Under the pieces are notes generated by a model. That model was not told where the DNA came from. It did no database searches and was given only the letters and a program-made list of their open reading frames with translations. DNA of 64,000 bases, taken from assembly GCA_050875145.1 (NCBI GenBank), contig JBNMLH010000008.1, positions 62,001 to 126,000 on the forward strand. The letters run 5' to 3'. Source of the stretch: CAG-411 sp050875145. Its GTDB lineage: Bacteria; Bacillota; Clostridia; Lachnospirales; Lachnospiraceae. The position numbers and the translations under genes were made by a program. Below, piece by piece: positions 52,521 to 60,506 of the stretch. Each line of letters begins with the position of its first letter. The stretch's first letter is position 1.

Positions 52521-53588
52521 TTAAATCCATTTTTTACCATCTATAAGGTTCCAGATTGTCTGTACATTTTTTATTCGTCTGCCTTTTGCTCTCTTTTCTC
52601 TTGGCCAGTGCATTGCATCGGACACATATTCTAGCACTCGCTCCTCTGCAATGTTTGACAGGGTAGCAGCAGTATTGGTATTTGGCACATTAGGTACAAA
52701 ACCTGCCGCCATGGCATTGTGCCCACCACCATCACCAAAATTTTCCAAAGCCTGTCGGATGACTTCAGAAGCATCTAAGTCAGAGCGATTGCTACGGACG
52801 GTATATTTCACGCCATTATCTCGGTAAGAATGAGCAAAAACGAGGTCAATTTCCCGAAGCGTCAAAATAAAATCAGAAATTTGTCCCATAATAGCTTCTG
52901 AACAGTTTGCACCTAAATCAATCAAAGCGATTGTGTGATAAATTCGTAAGTGTTCAATGGCTCGGTGATAGGTAACTAAGTCTTTGAATTTTAAGGTACA
53001 GCTATCTAGTTGATGCATAATATTTCGATTAGAATGTTTATATAAATTACAATAAATATCCAAGTCTAAATCGGAAACAGAGCGGGATAATAAATTGGTA
53101 TCCATGCGAATGGCATAAACCAAAGTGGTAGCCAATAGCTGATCGACTGGAATGTTATTTTCCAGAAAATAGGATGCAATGATGGTTGCACAGGCACCAA
53201 CGTCTGGGCGAATATCGTAAAAAAGGTAACTGGAGGTATCCTGCAATTGATGATGGTCGATACAGCCGATAATTTTTCCGCAGTAAGTTTTCACGTTGCT
53301 ATTTCCCTTTTGGCAATCTACCAGAATTGTTTCGTCATCTTCTCTAAATTCAATACTGTCAGCAGGTGTAATATCCAGTTTCAATAATTCAATCATTTTA
53401 ATAGTATTATACTTATCAATTTCTCCTTTATAGCAGATAACAGCTTGAATCCCAAAATGTTCCAGCAATAATTTTAATCCCTGGGCGGAGGCAAGGGCAT
53501 CCTGATCTGGGTAATTATGAGTCTGGATAAAAACGACTTTTTTTGAGATTGACTGTAATAATTGTTCCAACTTTGTCATTCTTGCCAT
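52521..53588 (-). CDS. DHH-family phosphoesterase
   Basis: The product has 355 residues. The DHH domain motifs are HNYPDQDALASAQ (about 24-36), ILVDCQKGN (about 88) and IGCIDHHQLQ (DHH, about 108). The DHHA1 domain has GDGGGHNAMAAGFV (about 290). This set belongs to Mn-dependent enzymes that cleave nanoRNA, pAp or cyclic dinucleotides (NrnA-like) and related exopolyphosphatases; the exact substrate is not decided by sequence. The PDQD in motif I replaces the more usual PDGD. The gene is alone and convergent with clpB. Confidence 0.85.
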   Translation of the reverse strand: MARMTKLEQLLQSISKKVVFIQTHNYPDQDALASAQGLKLLLEHFGIQAVICYKGEIDKYNTIKMIELLKLDITPADSIEFREDDETILVDCQKGNSNVKTYCGKIIGCIDHHQLQDTSSYLFYDIRPDVGACATIIASYFLENNIPVDQLLATTLVYAIRMDTNLLSRSVSDLDLDIYCNLYKHSNRNIMHQLDSCTLKFKDLVTYHRAIEHLRIYHTIALIDLGANCSEAIMGQISDFILTLREIDLVFAHSYRDNGVKYTVRSNRSDLDASEVIRQALENFGDGGGHNAMAAGFVPNVPNTNTAATLSNIAEERVLEYVSDAMHWPREKRAKGRRIKNVQTIWNLIDGKKWI

Positions 53589-53730
53589 CTGCCTTTCTTA
53601 AAAAGGAAATATATTAATAGGTAGGATTGATAACTATGTACATTATAACCTATTTATGGAAGTATGTGCAATAGTAAAAATGACGAAAACGAAAGTTTTG
53701 AGAATAAAAATTTTGCATATGTGAAGTTTC

Positions 53731-53746
53731 GTAACAGTTTAGCCGA
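53731..53746. repeat. Short dispersed repeat GTAACAGTTTAGCCGA
   Basis: Found with one mismatch at 6594-6609 (GTAACAGTTCAGCCGA), both times in an intergenic gap upstream of a minus-strand gene. It may be part of a longer intergenic repeat. The significance is low because only 16 bp match. Confidence 0.3.
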
Positions 53747-53810
53747 ACAGGATTGATTATTCGCATCGCACATGAATAAAGTGTTTCGATGTAAACTAAG
53801 AAACTTTTCC

Positions 53811-53840
53811 TTGACACTGTAATTCATTGTGTGTTATATT
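53811..53840 (+). promoter_or_regulatory. Promoter of the DEAD-box helicase gene
   Basis: TTGACA (53811-53816) and TATATT (53835-53840) are 18 bp apart. The start codon is 200 bp downstream, so the mRNA would have a long leader. Such leaders are common for cold-inducible helicase genes. Confidence 0.6.
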
Positions 53841-53889
53841 AAAAAACAGTGTAACTATTCATAGGGTGTCATTGGCAACAGGTACCTTT

Positions 53890-53945
53890 TTTGCAAGCGC
53901 AACAGTACAAGTTGCATATATATAGACGCATCCTCGAACAGTTGA
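53890..53945 (+). repeat. Intergenic repeat, copy A (leader of helicase gene)
   Basis: CAAGCGCAACAGTACAAG and the following bases through CGCATCCTCGAAC align with 56467-56510 (CAAGCACAACAGTGCATG onward, 23 of the first 26 positions, then about 13 of 20 with a gap). Copy A is less able to fold than copy B. Confidence 0.45.
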
Positions 53946-54040
53946 AAATAGTTATGTAAATTTATGGATACTTGGTTAATGAGGGCACGGCTGAGGTTTT
54001 ATATGCTGTGTTTTTTTTATGTTATAATGGAGGAATTACT

Positions 54041-55624
54041 TTGGAAACAGTAAGATTTGAAGATTTAGATTTGATGCCACAGATTCAGAGGGCAGTAAAG
54101 GAAATGGGATTTGAGGAAGCCAGTGCGATTCAGGCAAAGGCGATTCCTGTTGTTATGTCTGGTTGTGATATGATTGGTCAAGCACAAACGGGAACAGGAA
54201 AAACCGCATCCTTTGGTATTCCTTTGTTGCAGAAGATTGATCCAAAGAATAAGCATTTACAAGCAATTGTATTATGTCCTACAAGAGAGCTTGCCATTCA
54301 GGTGGCAGAAGAAATCCGCCGTTTGGCAAAATTCATGCATGGAATTAAAATTTTACCAATTTATGGTGGACAGGATATTGTAAAGCAGATTCGATCTTTA
54401 AAGGCAGGCACACAGGTAGTGATTGGTACACCTGGACGTGTCATGGATCATATGAGAAGAAAAACCGTAAAATTAAACGATGTACACATGATGGTACTGG
54501 ATGAGGCAGACGAAATGTTAAATATGGGATTTCGTGATGACATTGAGACGATTTTAAGTGGGATTCCGGAAGAAAGACAAACCGTATTGTTTTCCGCAAC
54601 GATGCCACGTCCAATTATGGATATCGCAAAAAAATATCAAAAAAATGCCCAAATTGTAAAAGTAGTAAAAAAAGAACTTACGGTACCAAAAGTAGAGCAG
54701 TATTATTATGAAGTAAGACCAAAGAATAAAAGTGAAGTATTATCGCGTCTGTTGGATATTTATGATCCAAAACTTTCAGTTGTATTCTGCAATACAAAAC
54801 GTGGTGTAGATACACTGGTAGAAGAATTAAAGGGAAGAGGTTACTTTGCAGAAGGACTCCATGGTGACATGAAGCAGCAGCAAAGAGACCGTGTTATGAA
54901 CCGTTTCCGTAATGGAAAGACGGAAATTCTTGTAGCAACTGATGTGGCTGCTCGTGGAATTGATGTAGATGATGTAGAAGCAGTATTTAATTATGACATT
55001 CCACAGGATGATGAGTATTATGTACATCGTATCGGAAGAACCGGACGTGCGGGAAGAAAGGGAATTGCATTCAACTTTGTAGTAGGAAAAGAAGTATATA
55101 AACTTCGTGATATTCAGCGTTACTGCAAGACAAAGATTATTGCAAAGAAGATTCCTTCTGCAAATGATGTGGCAGATACCAAGATTGAGAAAATTTTTGG
55201 AAAAATAGATGAAATTATTCAAAAGGAAGACTTGAGCCGTATGATTGACTTGATTGAACAAAAAGTCAATGAGGAGGATTACACTTCTATTGATATGGCA
55301 GCAGCCTTTTTGTATGCTGCAATGGGTGAAAATAGTCATCCGGAGCAACAAAATATAGACTTTGGTGATACTGGAGCGGAAGAAGGTATGGTTCGTCTAT
55401 TTATCAATATTGGTAAAAAGCAAAATGTACGCCCTGGTGATATTTTAGGAGCAATTGCTGGAGAGACTGGAATGCCAGGTAAATTGATTGGAACCATTGA
55501 TATGTTTGACAAATATACTTTTGTTGAAGTACCGAGAGAATATGGCAAAGAAGTCATTGAGGCAATGAAGAGTGCCAAAATAAAAGGAAAAAATGTAAAT
55601 ATAGAACCGGCAAATGCGAAGTAG
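54041..55624 (+). CDS. DEAD-box ATP-dependent RNA helicase (CsdA/DeaD type)
   Basis: The product has 527 residues from a TTG start at 54041 with GGAGG 7 bases before (product METVRFEDLDLMPQIQRAVK). All helicase motifs are intact: Q motif (ASAIQAKAIPVV), AQTGTGKTASFGIP, PTRELAIQV, LDEADEMLNMGF, SATMP, VFCNTKRGVD, VATDVAARGIDV and HRIGRTGRAGRKG. A dimerisation region (about 365-440) and a DbpA-type RNA-binding C-terminal domain (about 450-525, VRLFINIGKKQNVRPGDILG) follow. Roles in ribosome assembly and cold growth are typical of the family. Confidence 0.93.
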   Translation: METVRFEDLDLMPQIQRAVKEMGFEEASAIQAKAIPVVMSGCDMIGQAQTGTGKTASFGIPLLQKIDPKNKHLQAIVLCPTRELAIQVAEEIRRLAKFMHGIKILPIYGGQDIVKQIRSLKAGTQVVIGTPGRVMDHMRRKTVKLNDVHMMVLDEADEMLNMGFRDDIETILSGIPEERQTVLFSATMPRPIMDIAKKYQKNAQIVKVVKKELTVPKVEQYYYEVRPKNKSEVLSRLLDIYDPKLSVVFCNTKRGVDTLVEELKGRGYFAEGLHGDMKQQQRDRVMNRFRNGKTEILVATDVAARGIDVDDVEAVFNYDIPQDDEYYVHRIGRTGRAGRKGIAFNFVVGKEVYKLRDIQRYCKTKIIAKKIPSANDVADTKIEKIFGKIDEIIQKEDLSRMIDLIEQKVNEEDYTSIDMAAAFLYAAMGENSHPEQQNIDFGDTGAEEGMVRLFINIGKKQNVRPGDILGAIAGETGMPGKLIGTIDMFDKYTFVEVPREYGKEVIEAMKSAKIKGKNVNIEPANAK

Positions 55625-55669
55625 TGTATTGCATATTTTGGGGGTGTTATCCCAGTTTGCGATAAAACT

Positions 55670-56299
55670 CTACCAATTCTTTCTCTGACACACAGCGATA
55701 GGCTTTTCGGACATATACTGTTCATAGTAAATGCTGTAAACATAGGAAGTGTCCTGCCAGGATAGAAAATGTGCAGAGAGAGATAAAGTATTTATATTGG
55801 TAACTTCTGTGCAGAGGCCTGTACCAATTGCTTTGGTATAGGCTTCTTTTTGTGTCCATATTTGAAAAAAATGGGAGGTTTGTTGCTCTAGCGTAGAAGA
55901 AGTTACATAAGTGATTTCTTCCTTATGAAAAACAGAAGGCATAATATTAAAAGGAGCATTTTTTTTATACTCTACATCCACACCAATGGTACCCATGTCT
56001 GATACACCGAGTAAAATCATACCATCAGTATGAGAAAGGCTGAAATCACAGGATGGAATTGTGTTACAAAAGGGTTTGTGAAATGGCTTGCAAGTAAAGG
56101 TAAGCTCTTGAGTTGGTATTTGAAATTGTTGACTGATACCATATCTTGCAAGTAATGCGGCGTAAAGGGAAAGTTTTTGATCTTTAGGGAAATGATACGC
56201 ACAGACCTTTTTTCTCCTTGTATTTGAAACATGTTGTAAGAGTGGATTTTCGGTAAGAACCTCCTTTGCAGGGGTTATAGGTAAAAAATAAATTGCCAT
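55670..56299 (-). CDS. 4'-phosphopantetheinyl transferase
   Basis: The product has 209 residues. It transfers the phosphopantetheine arm of CoA to a carrier-protein serine. The two motifs of the Sfp/EntD superfamily are present: IGVDVEYKK (about 122-130, Mg-binding Asp/Glu) and FQIWTQKEAYTKAIG (W-x-x-K-E-A-x-x-K, about 168-182). A preceding FSLSHTDGMI matches the family's (F/N)-x-S-H segment. No polyketide or peptide synthetase gene is near, and acpS is not in view, so the target carrier is unknown. CGGAGG lies 10 bases before ATG. Confidence 0.9.
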   Translation of the reverse strand: MAIYFLPITPAKEVLTENPLLQHVSNTRRKKVCAYHFPKDQKLSLYAALLARYGISQQFQIPTQELTFTCKPFHKPFCNTIPSCDFSLSHTDGMILLGVSDMGTIGVDVEYKKNAPFNIMPSVFHKEEITYVTSSTLEQQTSHFFQIWTQKEAYTKAIGTGLCTEVTNINTLSLSAHFLSWQDTSYVYSIYYEQYMSEKPIAVCQRKNW

Positions 56300-56332
56300 G
56301 AAATAAAAACCTCCGTTTTATTATGCTTGGTA

Positions 56333-56505
56333 GTAACAGTCGGTTCTGTCCAGAGATACTATTCGAAAAATGTCAGAATAAACAAAAAATTAGTGATTCG
56401 CTGGACATTTTTCTCATGACGCTGTTACCAGCTATGCCTGTATATGCAACATGTTATTTTTTACACAAGCACAACAGTGCATGTTGCATATGCAGGCGTA
56501 TCCTA
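56333..56505. repeat. Intergenic repeat, copy B, with nested long hairpins
   Basis: This 210-bp gap contains no gene. GTAACAG (56333) can pair with CTGTTAC (56422) and TGTCCAG (56347) with CTGGACA (56401). A second long stem pairs GCCTGTATATGCAACATG (56436-56453) with CATGTTGCATATGCAGGC (56480-56497), one wobble in 18 bp. Its right part is related to copy A at 53890. The two copies flank the helicase and phosphopantetheinyl transferase genes. Confidence 0.5.
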
Positions 56506-56512
56506 TGAACTA

Positions 56513-57250
56513 TTACACTATTTTAGACAAGAAGCTTTTTAAACGGTCACTTTCTGGGTGTTCAAAAATATCTTCAGGTGTTCCTTCTTGTTTGATTCCT
56601 TTTTCGTCAAAAAACATAACGCGATTGGCAACTTCCCTGGCAAAATCCATTTCATGGGTGACAACAACCATCGTCATACCTTCTTTTGCCAAATCTCGCA
56701 TAAGGTTTAGGACTTCTTGTACCATTTCCGGGTCCAGTGCAGAAGTAGGCTCGTCAAATAAAAGAATTTCGGGTTGCATGGCGAGGGCGCGGACAATGGC
56801 AATACGTTGTTTTTGTCCACCAGATAACGTGTCAGGATATGCATTTGCCTTATCCTCCAGACCTACGCGTGTCAGCAGGGACATAGCTATTTTTTCTGCG
56901 TCCTCTTTTGAAATACCTTTTGTTTTCATAGGAGCCAGCGTAATATTTTTCAAAATAGTCATGTTCGGAAAAAGATTAAAGTGTTGAAAAACCATACCTA
57001 CCTTTTGGCGCATTTTATTGATATCGTGTCCCTTTTCCAAAATATTTTCTCCGTCAATATAAAGCTCTCCTTTCGTTGGCTGTTCCAAAAGATTTAAAGT
57101 GCGGATAAAGGTGGACTTGCCACAACCGGAAGGACCGATAATGGCAATGATGTCTCCTTGTTTGATTTCTGTATTTATATTTTCCAAAACCACATGGTCT
57201 CCATAGGCCTTTGTCATATTTTTTACACGGATGATTGTGTTATCGCTCAT
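56513..57250 (-). CDS. Polar amino-acid ABC transporter, ATP-binding protein (GlnQ-like)
   Basis: The product has 245 residues. Walker A GPSGCGKSTFIRTLNL (about 37-52), the Q loop, the ABC signature LSGGQKQRIAIVRALA (about 140-155), Walker B ILLFDEPTSALDPE (about 162) and the switch His (VVVTHEMDFAREVA) are all present. The pattern is that of importers for polar amino acids. It overlaps the preceding permease-fusion gene by 11 bp, so it is translated in the same operon. The stop lies next to the repeat region at 56505. Confidence 0.95.
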   Translation of the reverse strand: MSDNTIIRVKNMTKAYGDHVVLENINTEIKQGDIIAIIGPSGCGKSTFIRTLNLLEQPTKGELYIDGENILEKGHDINKMRQKVGMVFQHFNLFPNMTILKNITLAPMKTKGISKEDAEKIAMSLLTRVGLEDKANAYPDTLSGGQKQRIAIVRALAMQPEILLFDEPTSALDPEMVQEVLNLMRDLAKEGMTMVVVTHEMDFAREVANRVMFFDEKGIKQEGTPEDIFEHPESDRLKSFLSKIV

Positions 57251-58742
57251 TCTTCTTCAATCTCCTTTCCAATTTGGATACCAATGCACTAAGTCCAACC
57301 ACAAGAAGCAAATAAATGCAAGCTACTGCGATTAAAGGAAAAAATGCCTGATAAGTTGTACCGCGAATAATATCGCCACCTCTGGTAAGATCCAGCAAAC
57401 CGATATAACCACTAATAGAAGTTTCCTTAATAAGGACAATAAATTCATTTGCTAATGCCGGTAGGGTGTTTTTAAATGTCTGTGGAAGAATAACATAGCA
57501 CATGGTTTGCGTATGGGTAAGTCCCAAACTCCTTGCACCTTCAAACTGTCCGTAATCCAAAGACATAATACCGCCTCGGATAATTTCTGCTACATAAGCC
57601 CCAGAGTTTAATCCGAACGCCAGTACCGCTACAAAAATTTTGCTGACATCCACAGAAGCAAAAATAACAAAATAAATAATCAATAACTGCACCATAGTAG
57701 GTGTACCTCGAATAATCGTAAGATAAATCCTACAAAGAAGATTTAACAGCTTTAGATTCCCTGTCATATCATGTGTAGAGCGAATCACTGCTACAATAAA
57801 GCCTAAGAAAATACCAATACAGACAGCCAGCAAAGAAATCAGGATGGTATTTCCAAGCCCTTTTAAAATATACTCATAACGATGATCCTCTACAAAACTC
57901 TGTTTAAAACTTTCCTGAATCGAAAGTCCATGTTTTCCCTCGCCGGTATTTACGATGATTACTTGCTTTGAGGTAGTATAAGATTCAGTAAAATCAATAT
58001 TTTTCAGACGATCCTCAGTAACAGTCATTCCGGAAACACCAATATCGGCTTTGCCACCTTGTACGGCTGTGATAATAGCATCAAACTCAATATCTAGTAT
58101 TTTTAATTTTTTGTCTAATTTATCCGCTAAAGCTTGAGCCATATCCATGTCGATTCCTACGATTTTACCGTTGTCGTGATATTCGTAGGGAGCAAATTGT
58201 GCATTTGTAGCTACAATCAGGTTGCCGTTTTTATAAGATAATCCTTTTTGGGTCTGATAGCGTTTTCCTTCCCCTTTTAAATAGAAAGTTTTAATCGCAT
58301 CCAGTGTACCATCTGCTTTTAATTCCTCCAAAGCGGTATTTAAGCTTTCAGTTAATTGGGGTTGTGCTTTGCTGACACAAATGGCATAGTTTTCTTTTAC
58401 AAATTCTTCGTCTAGAATTTTTAGTTCCTTATTTTTGTCTACAAATGCTTTGGCAGGTTGCTCGTCAATGATGACGCAGTCGATTTTACCATTTTTTAAA
58501 GAAGAAATGGCATCTGCCCCTTTATTGTAGCGCTCGATTTTTGTACCTTTTTTATCGCCTTCATATTGGTCGGCACAATAAATCTCTCCAGTCGTTCCAA
58601 TCTGGACACCAATTTTTTTCCCTGGAAGGTCACTTGCTCCGTTAATTTCAGCGGATTTTGCAGATTTTCCACAGCCTGCCAAAACAAAAATGCAAGTAAC
58701 CAACATAAGGAGATAACCGTATTTTTTTACTAAATTTCCCAT
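57240..58742 (-). CDS. ABC transporter fusion: circularly permuted substrate-binding domain + permease
   Basis: This 500-residue lipoprotein has lipobox LAGC at Cys24. Residues 33-165 match lobe 2 and the C-terminal part of an SBP_bac_3 protein: GASDLPGKKIGVQIGTTGE, KIDCVIIDEQPAKAF, then YAICVSK and LEELKADGTLDAI. Residues 172-262 match lobe 1, normally the N-terminus: NLIVATNAQFAPYEYHDNG, then FDAIITAVQGGKADIGVSGM. Thus lobe 2 precedes lobe 1. A BPD_transp_1 permease follows (about 285-495; EAA loop near EGARSLGLTHTQ). Import of a polar amino acid with the ATPase encoded downstream is expected. Confidence 0.85.
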   Translation of the reverse strand: MGNLVKKYGYLLMLVTCIFVLAGCGKSAKSAEINGASDLPGKKIGVQIGTTGEIYCADQYEGDKKGTKIERYNKGADAISSLKNGKIDCVIIDEQPAKAFVDKNKELKILDEEFVKENYAICVSKAQPQLTESLNTALEELKADGTLDAIKTFYLKGEGKRYQTQKGLSYKNGNLIVATNAQFAPYEYHDNGKIVGIDMDMAQALADKLDKKLKILDIEFDAIITAVQGGKADIGVSGMTVTEDRLKNIDFTESYTTSKQVIIVNTGEGKHGLSIQESFKQSFVEDHRYEYILKGLGNTILISLLAVCIGIFLGFIVAVIRSTHDMTGNLKLLNLLCRIYLTIIRGTPTMVQLLIIYFVIFASVDVSKIFVAVLAFGLNSGAYVAEIIRGGIMSLDYGQFEGARSLGLTHTQTMCYVILPQTFKNTLPALANEFIVLIKETSISGYIGLLDLTRGGDIIRGTTYQAFFPLIAVACIYLLLVVGLSALVSKLERRLKKNER

Positions 58743-58768
58743 TATTAATCCTCGTTTCCTTTTTTCTA

Positions 58769-58790
58769 CGTGTAGTATAACTGTTACACG
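58769..58790. promoter_or_regulatory. Operator-like inverted repeat at the amino-acid transporter promoter
   Basis: CGTGTA-10-TACACG (58769-58790) encloses a minus-strand TATACT (58779-58774) that is a plausible -10 box about 30 bp before the start codon. No good -35 was found. The position suggests repression. Confidence 0.4.
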
Positions 58791-58961
58791 CTTATCCCTT
58801 GTATCATAGCATTAGTTGGAAGGAAAGTCCATGAAAGTTTTTGTACTTTATTGTAATTGTTGTATTGTTTGGTTGAAACAAGTATCAGAATAGAGATTTT
58901 AGATATTTCAATGAAAAAAGTAATATATAGTTTAATGGCGTCACACTGAAAAAGGAGTTTA

Positions 58962-58990
58962 TTGACGTATATACACAAAAAATGTAAAAT
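58962..58990 (+). promoter_or_regulatory. Promoter of the five-gene ABC exporter operon
   Basis: TTGACG (58962-58967) and TAAAAT (58985-58990) are 17 bp apart, giving a leader of about 125 nt. The rest of the gap (58791-58961) is AT-rich with nothing recognised. Confidence 0.6.
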
Positions 58991-59121
58991 AAAAAAGTAT
59001 CATTATATAGAGAAGAGGGAAAAAGTTAAAGCTGAAAAAAGTAATCAGCATGTATGCGTATATCCGAAAAAAAGTTCTTTTATTGTATTTGGTAGGTTTA
59101 ATTATTAGGAGGAGATGCCTT

Positions 59122-59976
59122 ATGAAAAGTAATAAAAATAGTAAATGGTTAATAGTGGTTTCCTTTCTTGTTATAGTAGGTTTCATTTTAGGAAAAGGTA
59201 AAAGTTACGCAAAGGTAAATTTTCAGTCTGTAAAAATAGAGGTTGATTCTTGTGATGAAAATACATCGAAAGCAAACACATTATATTGGGGTTCTGAATT
59301 AGGACTTTCGGCAAAAAATACAACGGATAGGAAGATTAGATGGAATGTTACAAATGATGGTTCAAAAAAGATAGAAGTTTTAACAAGAGAATATACGAAT
59401 AAAAGTGGAGATAGTTGTATTATTATATATGCACCATTTGGTTATCGTGATAATTTAACAATAGTTGCAATATCTGAAAAGAGTAAAAAGGTTCTTGCTA
59501 CATATCCTTTGAAAATAGTGGATGGTACGAAATGGAATGGAGAAACTTTTTTTGAATTTGATATGAATATACCAGAAAAAAAGCAGTTACATGGCGATAA
59601 ACCACAGATTAATGAACAATGGGATATCGATACACAGCAGTATAAAATTACGTTACCTGAACCATCTTGTAAAGTAGAAGGGTATACGTTTATAGGCTGG
59701 AAGGACAAGAATGGTAAAATGTACAAACCAAACGAAGAGTTGTCAGTAAAATATACAGGCGAGTCAGTTTATTATACAATATGTGCAAAATGGAAGAAAA
59801 ACAATAGTTCTATAAATGGGACTGTACAACTGGAAGAAAAAAATTCTGAGAAGGAAGAAAGTATGCCTGCAGCAAAAACTATATTTTCGGGCGGAATTAT
59901 TGGAGTATTTGTTATTGGAATATTGGTTGTAGGGGCAGTTGTAATAGTTGTAAAAAATAATGGAAATAAACAATAA
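59122..59976 (+). CDS. Membrane-anchored surface protein with InlB B-repeat-like domain
   Basis: The product has 284 residues. ATG 59122 follows GGAGGAG by 7 bases; earlier in-frame starts have no site. An N-terminal signal helix (about 10-32, WLIVVSFLVIVGFILGKG) is followed by a beta-rich region (33-170). One InlB/Listeria-Bacteroides repeat module comes next, with GYTFIGWKDKNGKMYK and YYTICAKWKKN (about 190-232). A Glu-rich linker leads to a C-terminal membrane helix (about 256-278, GIIGVFVIGILVVGAVVIVV). There is no LPxTG motif. It heads a five-gene operon ending in an ABC exporter, which may act on or with it. Confidence 0.7.
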   Translation: MKSNKNSKWLIVVSFLVIVGFILGKGKSYAKVNFQSVKIEVDSCDENTSKANTLYWGSELGLSAKNTTDRKIRWNVTNDGSKKIEVLTREYTNKSGDSCIIIYAPFGYRDNLTIVAISEKSKKVLATYPLKIVDGTKWNGETFFEFDMNIPEKKQLHGDKPQINEQWDIDTQQYKITLPEPSCKVEGYTFIGWKDKNGKMYKPNEELSVKYTGESVYYTICAKWKKNNSSINGTVQLEEKNSEKEESMPAAKTIFSGGIIGVFVIGILVVGAVVIVVKNNGNKQ

Positions 59977-60012
59977 ATAGGATAGTGTTTGAAAGGATGA
60001 ATAGAAAATATA

Positions 60013-60456
60013 ATGAGCGAAATCTTTTTTTTAGCAAGTAATCAACCAATAAAGGAACAATCCAATCAAGCCCAAGAAATATTGGAAAAAGGAAATCCTA
60101 TTATTTCCGCATGGAAAAATAGAAAGATGGATACGATCGCATTGGGACAACCAAAAGTTTATAAAGTGGATTGTAAAGAGTATGAAAACTTACCTATTAA
60201 CAAGAAGTATGTGTGTGGTTTGGATTTTCGGTGGAGTGAAGAAAATGTAAAGTTATTGCTTACATATATAAAGAAACATGTGGATAATTATGGAGAGTTA
60301 GAGTTATGGAGCGAGTGGCTGGATGATACGGAAGATGATGCAGATGTTTATCGTAAAAAAGCATTGTTGAGTGAATTGAATTATTCGTTTTTAGATCATT
60401 TTTTTGAACATGAATCTAATGTAAAAATGTTGGAGATAAGGGATAAATATTATTAA
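60013..60456 (+). CDS. Unrecognised 147-aa cytosolic protein in the ABC operon
   Basis: I do not recognise a family. The 147-residue sequence has no signal peptide or membrane helix, is acidic in its middle (ELELWSEWLDDTEDDADVY) and looks alpha-helical, with strands near residues 49-73. The ribosome binding site is poor: AAAGG lies 16 bases before the ATG, and another ATG at 59997 opens a different short frame. It is 36 bp after the surface protein gene and 50 bp before the first permease gene, in one transcription unit. Confidence 0.6.
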   Translation: MSEIFFLASNQPIKEQSNQAQEILEKGNPIISAWKNRKMDTIALGQPKVYKVDCKEYENLPINKKYVCGLDFRWSEENVKLLLTYIKKHVDNYGELELWSEWLDDTEDDADVYRKKALLSELNYSFLDHFFEHESNVKMLEIRDKYY

Positions 60457-60506
60457 GGGTGAAAAAAGTAATGTAAATTGTTCTGGCTTAATACAAGGAG
60501 TAGTAA

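Noticed and set aside
54023..54028. TATAAT directly before the helicase ribosome binding site as the main promoter
   Set aside because: Transcription would begin inside the GGAGG site; the TTGACA/TATATT pair at 53811 is better placed, though a secondary start is not excluded.
59050..59121. 24-residue basic-hydrophobic extension (MYAYIRKKVLLL) of the surface protein
   Set aside because: No ribosome binding site precedes it, and the downstream ATG has GGAGGAG and its own signal peptide.
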